Source: CAYVUB01 sp964454675 (lineage in GTDB: Bacteria > Bacteroidota > Bacteroidia > Flavobacteriales > Flavobacteriaceae). From it: DNA of 64,000 bases. Where the stretch lies: NCBI GenBank assembly GCA_964454675.1, contig CAYVUB010000003.1, positions 1 through 64,000 on the forward strand. The letters run 5' to 3'. Made by a program: the position numbers and the translations under genes. Shown here piece by piece: positions 60,443-64,000 of this stretch; the first letter of the stretch is position 1; every line of letters begins with the position of its first letter. The notes below the pieces were generated by a model that saw only the letters and a program-made list of their open reading frames with translations, had not been told where the DNA came from and made no database searches.

Positions 60443-61354
60443 TTAAATTTTCACATGAATCGCTTTACGCTTTTTCATCCGGTTTTTAAAATTCGGAATA
60501 TTGAAGATGACGACCGATATTCCGATAAGACCATAACCCAAACCTTGTAAAAAGGTGATATGTTCTTTAAAATAAAATATGGCCAGCAAAAAATTTATAA
60601 TAGGATTCAAATAAATAAACACGCCAACCACCGAAGAGTTGAGCCCTTTTAAAGCATAAATATTCAAAAACATTGGAATAATGGTAAATACTACGGCAAT
60701 AATGGTTACCATTCCGTAGAAAAATGGTGTTTTTTCAATATCTGAAACATACGCAGGGAAGAAAGGAAACAACAAAATAACAGCAACACCCACTTGAACG
60801 GTCAAAATCAAAAAGCGGTCTAAGTCCTGATTTTTTCTTTGCAGCACCAAATACACAGCATACGTAAATGCTATAATCATACTGTAAAACAAATCAGTAA
60901 AACTTCCTAATGATAGCAATAAGCAGCTAAACAAACTAAGAGCTACCGAAAACCATTGAATTTTAAACAGTTTTTCTTTCAAAATAAGATATGCCAAAAC
61001 CATGGTCAGAATAGGGCAGATGAGATATGCTAATGATGTTGCGCTGACACTTACCGAGTTCATTACATAAATGAAAATAAACCAGTTAAGTGCTAAAAAC
61101 AAACCGCTTAAAATGTTGATTACCCATATTTTACGTTTGTTTTTTATCGATAACGATTTATATAAACCGATGTTTTTCTTTAACACTTTTGGTCTAAGTA
61201 CTAAGGAAACAATCAACATGATAAATACCGACAATACCGAGCGGTAACTTAAGATGTCAAAAGCAGGATAGGTGTCCAGTGATTTTAAAACCAAGCTGAA
61301 AAAGCCCCAAATGGTAAACGCCGTAATGACCGACAGGTAGTATTTATACTGCAT
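60443..61354 (-). CDS. rarD: RarD-type EamA-family transporter
   Basis: The 303-residue protein has ten predicted membrane segments in two EamA repeats. The opening AFTIWGFFSLVLKSLDTYPAFDILSYR and LNWFIFIYVMNSVSVSATSLAYLICPI are characteristic of RarD (the W-G and N-W-F motifs). RarD was named for chloramphenicol sensitivity in other bacteria, but the transported substrate is not established. It converges on the symporter gene with only 9 bases between stops. A perfect TACATTTG box lies shortly upstream. Confidence 0.88.
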   Translation of the reverse strand: MQYKYYLSVITAFTIWGFFSLVLKSLDTYPAFDILSYRSVLSVFIMLIVSLVLRPKVLKKNIGLYKSLSIKNKRKIWVINILSGLFLALNWFIFIYVMNSVSVSATSLAYLICPILTMVLAYLILKEKLFKIQWFSVALSLFSCLLLSLGSFTDLFYSMIIAFTYAVYLVLQRKNQDLDRFLILTVQVGVAVILLFPFFPAYVSDIEKTPFFYGMVTIIAVVFTIIPMFLNIYALKGLNSSVVGVFIYLNPIINFLLAIFYFKEHITFLQGLGYGLIGISVVIFNIPNFKNRMKKRKAIHVKI

Positions 61355-61377
61355 TAATTGCGATTAAAAAACAAGTA

Positions 61378-61412
61378 CAAATGTATCTCAAATTCATATC
61401 GGCTGTTGTCAA
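61378..61412 (-). promoter_or_regulatory. Probable promoter of rarD
   Basis: On the minus strand TACATTTG (61378-61385) is a perfect -7 box about 24 bases before the rarD ATG. The nearest TTG (61410-61412) is 24 bases further, slightly longer than ideal. The rest of the 308-base gap up to 61662 holds a hairpin at its right end and nothing else I recognise. Confidence 0.45.
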
Positions 61413-61635
61413 ATTCTGTTATATTTTTATGAAATTGCTGTACTTTAAACTCATCAGTATAAGTGTGTAGTTTACAGATGTTTTTAGCATTTTTGATAAC
61501 ATAATCAATTTTTTTATGCTTTATGACGAGTTTTTTGATGTAATTAATAAGCATCAACTATATTTACTATATCAAAATAATGTGCTATTAATCAATAAAG
61601 TAAGTTTTTTTATATTAATTTAGTTGTTAAGTTTT

Positions 61636-61660
61636 AAAAGCCCTTCGCCAAAGGGCTTTT
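61636..61660. terminator. Rho-independent terminator after the DCC gene
   Basis: AAAAGCCCTT (61636-61645) and AAGGGCTTTT (61651-61660) are perfectly complementary 10-base arms around a 5-base loop. The T-run is strongest for plus-strand transcripts, but the position directly behind the DCC gene suggests it serves the minus strand. Confidence 0.7.
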
Positions 61661-61662
61661 TT

Positions 61663-62082
61663 TTATTCCAAAAATTTTGATTTTAATTCGGGGGTGGGAA
61701 TCATGCAGTGTTCTTTTTTACCATACCATTTGTATCGGTTTCGGGCAATAAAATCATACACGATATTGCGTATAGCTCCGGGAATTATCAAAAACAAGCC
61801 TAATATATTTGTTGGAAACCCCAGTTTTGAGGCAATTTTTAAAGCAGCTGTCGATTTATAGAAAACACCTTTTTCATTGGAATACAAAATAATGGAATCG
61901 GTTTTTGAAGTATCAATGTTGAATTTTTTAATAATTTGCTGTCCTATCTCACTTTGCAACGCAGCATACCGGAACATGTCTTTTTTATCGCGTTTTATTA
62001 CAAATTGCACAGACGAATTACACAAATTGCAAACACCGTCAAAAAGAATCAATTGCTTGTTATGTTCTAATTTTTCTATCAT
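61663..62082 (-). CDS. DCC-family (DUF393) thiol-disulfide oxidoreductase-like protein
   Basis: The 139-residue protein carries the family motif DGVCNLC (Asp15, Cys18, Cys21) near its N-terminus and the conserved FRYAALQSE segment. The paired cysteines give the family its predicted thiol-disulfide activity, although no substrate is established. A hydrophobic stretch (LGFPTNILGLFLIIPGAIRNIVYDFI) precedes the C-terminal YKWYGKKEHC. It lies 75 bases behind the mutS2 gene on the same strand and could be cotranscribed. Confidence 0.88.
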   Translation of the reverse strand: MIEKLEHNKQLILFDGVCNLCNSSVQFVIKRDKKDMFRYAALQSEIGQQIIKKFNIDTSKTDSIILYSNEKGVFYKSTAALKIASKLGFPTNILGLFLIIPGAIRNIVYDFIARNRYKWYGKKEHCMIPTPELKSKFLE

Positions 62083-62157
62083 TTCTTAAGAATATAATCT
62101 AATGTAAAGCGAGACATCGCAGGACAAAAAGAACTGAAAACTGCGACTGTAAACTGT

Positions 62158-64000
62158 TTACTTCTTAGCTGCTTCCACCAGTTCCAGCAAATCCACATTT
62201 ACATTAGTCGTAAAGATACCGTAATTCACAACAGCTTTATTTTTTTCGAGCGCATCAATGCTTCCAACGGCTTTGCCGTCGTGCATACGCACACGGTCGC
62301 CAATTTTTAAAACAGGCTTAGGTTTAACAACTTCGGCAGGTTTTTGTTTGGCTTCTTTTTTTTGTTTTCTGATAACTTCAACTACCTTTTCGGCTTCTTT
62401 TATAACCTGCTGTTCTTTTGCTTTGATGATGTTTTGCTCTTTGACGGAAACTTTCTTTCGCTTGGAATTTTCAACCTGAACAATCTTAAATAATTCAGAT
62501 AGTAATTCCCGTTTTTGTTTGTTGTTGAAATACTTTTCAGATAAATCACTTACACGCTGCCCGAGATATATCAACCGCTGGTTGCTATCGTATAATTCCT
62601 GATAGCTTTCAAGTTTTTTCCGGATTTTCTCGTTTATTTTTTCAAATTTTTCGGCTTCGCTTCGGGTTTTTTGACTGTTTTCTTTGAGTGATTGTTCGGT
62701 TTTTTCAAGCTTAGAGCGTTCTTTTTGAAGCTTTGCAATGGTAGCGTCAAACCGCACTTTGCCTTTTTCAATTTTCTTTTTGGCCCGGTTAATCAAACTG
62801 TACGGAATCCCGTTTTTTTGGGCAACTTCAAAGGTAAACGAGCTTCCGGCTTGACCAAGAGCCAGTTTATACATAGGTTCCAGACTTTTTTCGTCAAACA
62901 TCATATTAGCATTTTGCATAAAAGGCAACTCGTTTGCCAAAACCTTTAAATTAGAATAGTGTGTTGTGATAATACCATAGGCTTCACGATGATAAAACTC
63001 TTCCAGAAACGTTTCTGCCAGTGCGCCACCAAGTTCGGGATCACTGCCTGTGCCAAATTCATCAATTAAAAACAAGGTGTTTTTGTTACATTTTTTAAGG
63101 AAATAGTTCATCTGCTTTAAGCGGTAACTATAGGTGCTTAAATGATTTTCAATAGATTGATTGTCACCTATATCTGTGATAATCCGGTCAAACAAACAAA
63201 CCGTGCTTTTTTCATGTACCGGAATCAAAAATCCGCTTTGCAACATTACCTGAAGCAGTCCTACGGTTTTTAAAGTGATGCTTTTTCCGCCGGCATTAGG
63301 TCCCGAAATCACAATGATACGCTGTTCATTATTTAAAATAATGGTCTGCGGATAGGTTTTTAGTTTTGATTTTTGATTGGACACATAGAGTAGAGGATGA
63401 AACGCCTCTTTAAACTCAGAAACTTTGTTATCGTTGATATCCGGCAGAATGGCATTTATGGATTGTGCATATCCGGCTTTTGCATAAATTACGTCCAGTT
63501 GTGTTAAAAATGCTTGATATTGCTGTAAAAGCGGCGTGTATGGCCGTATATATTCTGTCAGCATTTTTAAAATACGGGCGATTTCTTCCTGCTCGTCAAA
63601 TACCAAATCGTTAAGTTCGCGGTTGTATCTAAATGTCGTTTCGGGCTCAATATATACAATGCTTCCGGTTTTACTGCTTCCTAACGCTGAACCCTTAACC
63701 TTACGCCTGTACATGGCTTTTACTGCCAGAACACGACGGTTTTCAACCACAGATTCACGTATATCATCAAGATAATCCAAACTGTGGTAGCTGTTCAAAG
63801 CACTTATAAAACTTTGGTTAATTTTTCCTCTTATACTGTTAATGTCCGCCCGAATCTGTTTTAGTGCCTCGGAAGCGGTATCTTTTACACCACCAAATCG
63901 GTCTATAATTGTATCTATCTGACTAATAATAAATTTAGTAACTTCAACAGATGACGAAAGTACCTGCAAATTAGGATAGTAATCTTCAAACTTTTTAAGG
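62158..64000 (-). CDS. mutS2: MutS2-family DNA mismatch-repair-like ATPase (5' end outside the window)
   Basis: About 614 C-terminal residues are visible. The frame runs on to the window edge (LKKFEDYYPNLQVLSSS), so the TTG at 63969 is not the start. The ATPase core shows Walker A SGPNAGGKSITLKT, Walker B LFLIDEFGTGSDPELGG and ITTHYSNLK. The core is followed by a long charged coiled coil and a KOW-like end (IGDRVRMHDGKAVGSIDAL). MutS2 proteins bind branched DNA or stalled ribosomes. The C-terminal Smr nuclease domain of the standard MutS2 is absent, the protein ending in ELVEAAKK. I believe this is usual for flavobacterial members. Confidence 0.9.
   Translation of the reverse strand, partial: LKKFEDYYPNLQVLSSSVEVTKFIISQIDTIIDRFGGVKDTASEALKQIRADINSIRGKINQSFISALNSYHSLDYLDDIRESVVENRRVLAVKAMYRRKVKGSALGSSKTGSIVYIEPETTFRYNRELNDLVFDEQEEIARILKMLTEYIRPYTPLLQQYQAFLTQLDVIYAKAGYAQSINAILPDINDNKVSEFKEAFHPLLYVSNQKSKLKTYPQTIILNNEQRIIVISGPNAGGKSITLKTVGLLQVMLQSGFLIPVHEKSTVCLFDRIITDIGDNQSIENHLSTYSYRLKQMNYFLKKCNKNTLFLIDEFGTGSDPELGGALAETFLEEFYHREAYGIITTHYSNLKVLANELPFMQNANMMFDEKSLEPMYKLALGQAGSSFTFEVAQKNGIPYSLINRAKKKIEKGKVRFDATIAKLQKERSKLEKTEQSLKENSQKTRSEAEKFEKINEKIRKKLESYQELYDSNQRLIYLGQRVSDLSEKYFNNKQKRELLSELFKIVQVENSKRKKVSVKEQNIIKAKEQQVIKEAEKVVEVIRKQKKEAKQKPAEVVKPKPVLKIGDRVRMHDGKAVGSIDALEKNKAVVNYGIFTTNVNVDLLELVEAAKK

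Noticed and set aside
61354..61557. 67-codon open frame on the minus strand overlapping the rarD start
   Set aside because: It is lysine- and asparagine-rich with no family resemblance, overlaps rarD by one base, and contains the perfect TACATTTG promoter box of rarD. It is better read as intergenic DNA.
63940..63969. TTG at 63969 as the start of mutS2
   Set aside because: The frame stays open to the window edge and the upstream residues continue the MutS2-like sequence, so the gene is truncated by the window.
1..64000. Mobile elements, CRISPR arrays, tRNA or rRNA genes
   Set aside because: Reading both strands I saw no transposase or integrase, no spaced direct repeats of CRISPR type, and no tRNA-like or rRNA-like segments. 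Small repeats are listed separately.

Overview
The window looks like chromosomal DNA of a member of the Bacteroidota, most likely class Flavobacteriia. The DNA is AT-rich. Promoters fit the Bacteroidota form (TTG, a spacer of 16-17 bases, then TAnnTTTG) in front of several genes. One secreted protein carries a type IX secretion C-terminal sorting domain. The set of housekeeping genes (bshA, lptD, an LpxH-like hydrolase, a MutS2 without a visible Smr domain, a GH3/serine-hydrolase fusion, MCE protein and Fe-S oxidoreductase in tandem) is also typical. I saw no rRNA, tRNA, CRISPR array, transposase or phage gene.

Layout. 1-15.4 kb: a secreted repeat protein, a TlpA-like thioredoxin lipoprotein, hutH, a small unknown gene, clpC facing away from gyrA, a TPR protein, an NlpC/P60 peptidase, a thiolase and a PgpH-type HD phosphohydrolase. 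15.4-26.9 kb: a compact biosynthetic locus on the minus strand, made of a hybrid NRPS-PKS with an in-line aminotransferase (A-T-KS-AT-ACP-AMT), a terminating NRPS module (C-A-T-TE) and a Sfp-type phosphopantetheinyl transferase. 27.2-30.1 kb: an accessory stretch with a methyltransferase, a degenerate CPBP-type membrane protein, a small lipoprotein and an XRE regulator. 30.4-40.9 kb: an M14 peptidase, an Lrp/AsnC regulator, a DinB-like protein, aroB, proline dehydrogenase, katG, a RidA-family protein and lptD. 40.9-51.2 kb: a long plus-strand run (amidase, MCE protein, two Fe-S redox proteins, serB, an unknown protein, GH3/serine hydrolase, bshA). 51.3-64 kb: an outer-membrane barrel, an FAD/Fe-S dehydrogenase, an LpxH-like hydrolase, an SDR with its AraC-type regulator, aroC, a dicarboxylate/amino-acid symporter, rarD, a DCC-family protein and a MutS2 gene cut by the window edge.

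The most interesting system is the biosynthetic locus. Gene order and domain order are colinear. An adenylation domain loads an acid, a malonyl-specific PKS module extends it by two carbons, and no ketoreductase is present. A PLP aminotransferase in the same polypeptide can therefore convert the beta-ketone to a beta-amine. The second protein then condenses one more amino acid and releases the product by a thioesterase. If the loaded acid is an alpha-amino acid, the intermediate would be a 3,4-diamino acid. The transferase that activates all three carrier domains overlaps the last NRPS gene.

Other signals are regulatory. Three TTACAnnTGTAA sites lie between the divergent XRE regulator and M14 peptidase genes. 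A 23-base-phased direct repeat sits directly upstream of the SDR promoter next to an AraC-type regulator gene. A family of hairpin repeats has one copy that forms the end of the aroC reading frame and another that carries the AGGA upstream of the symporter gene.
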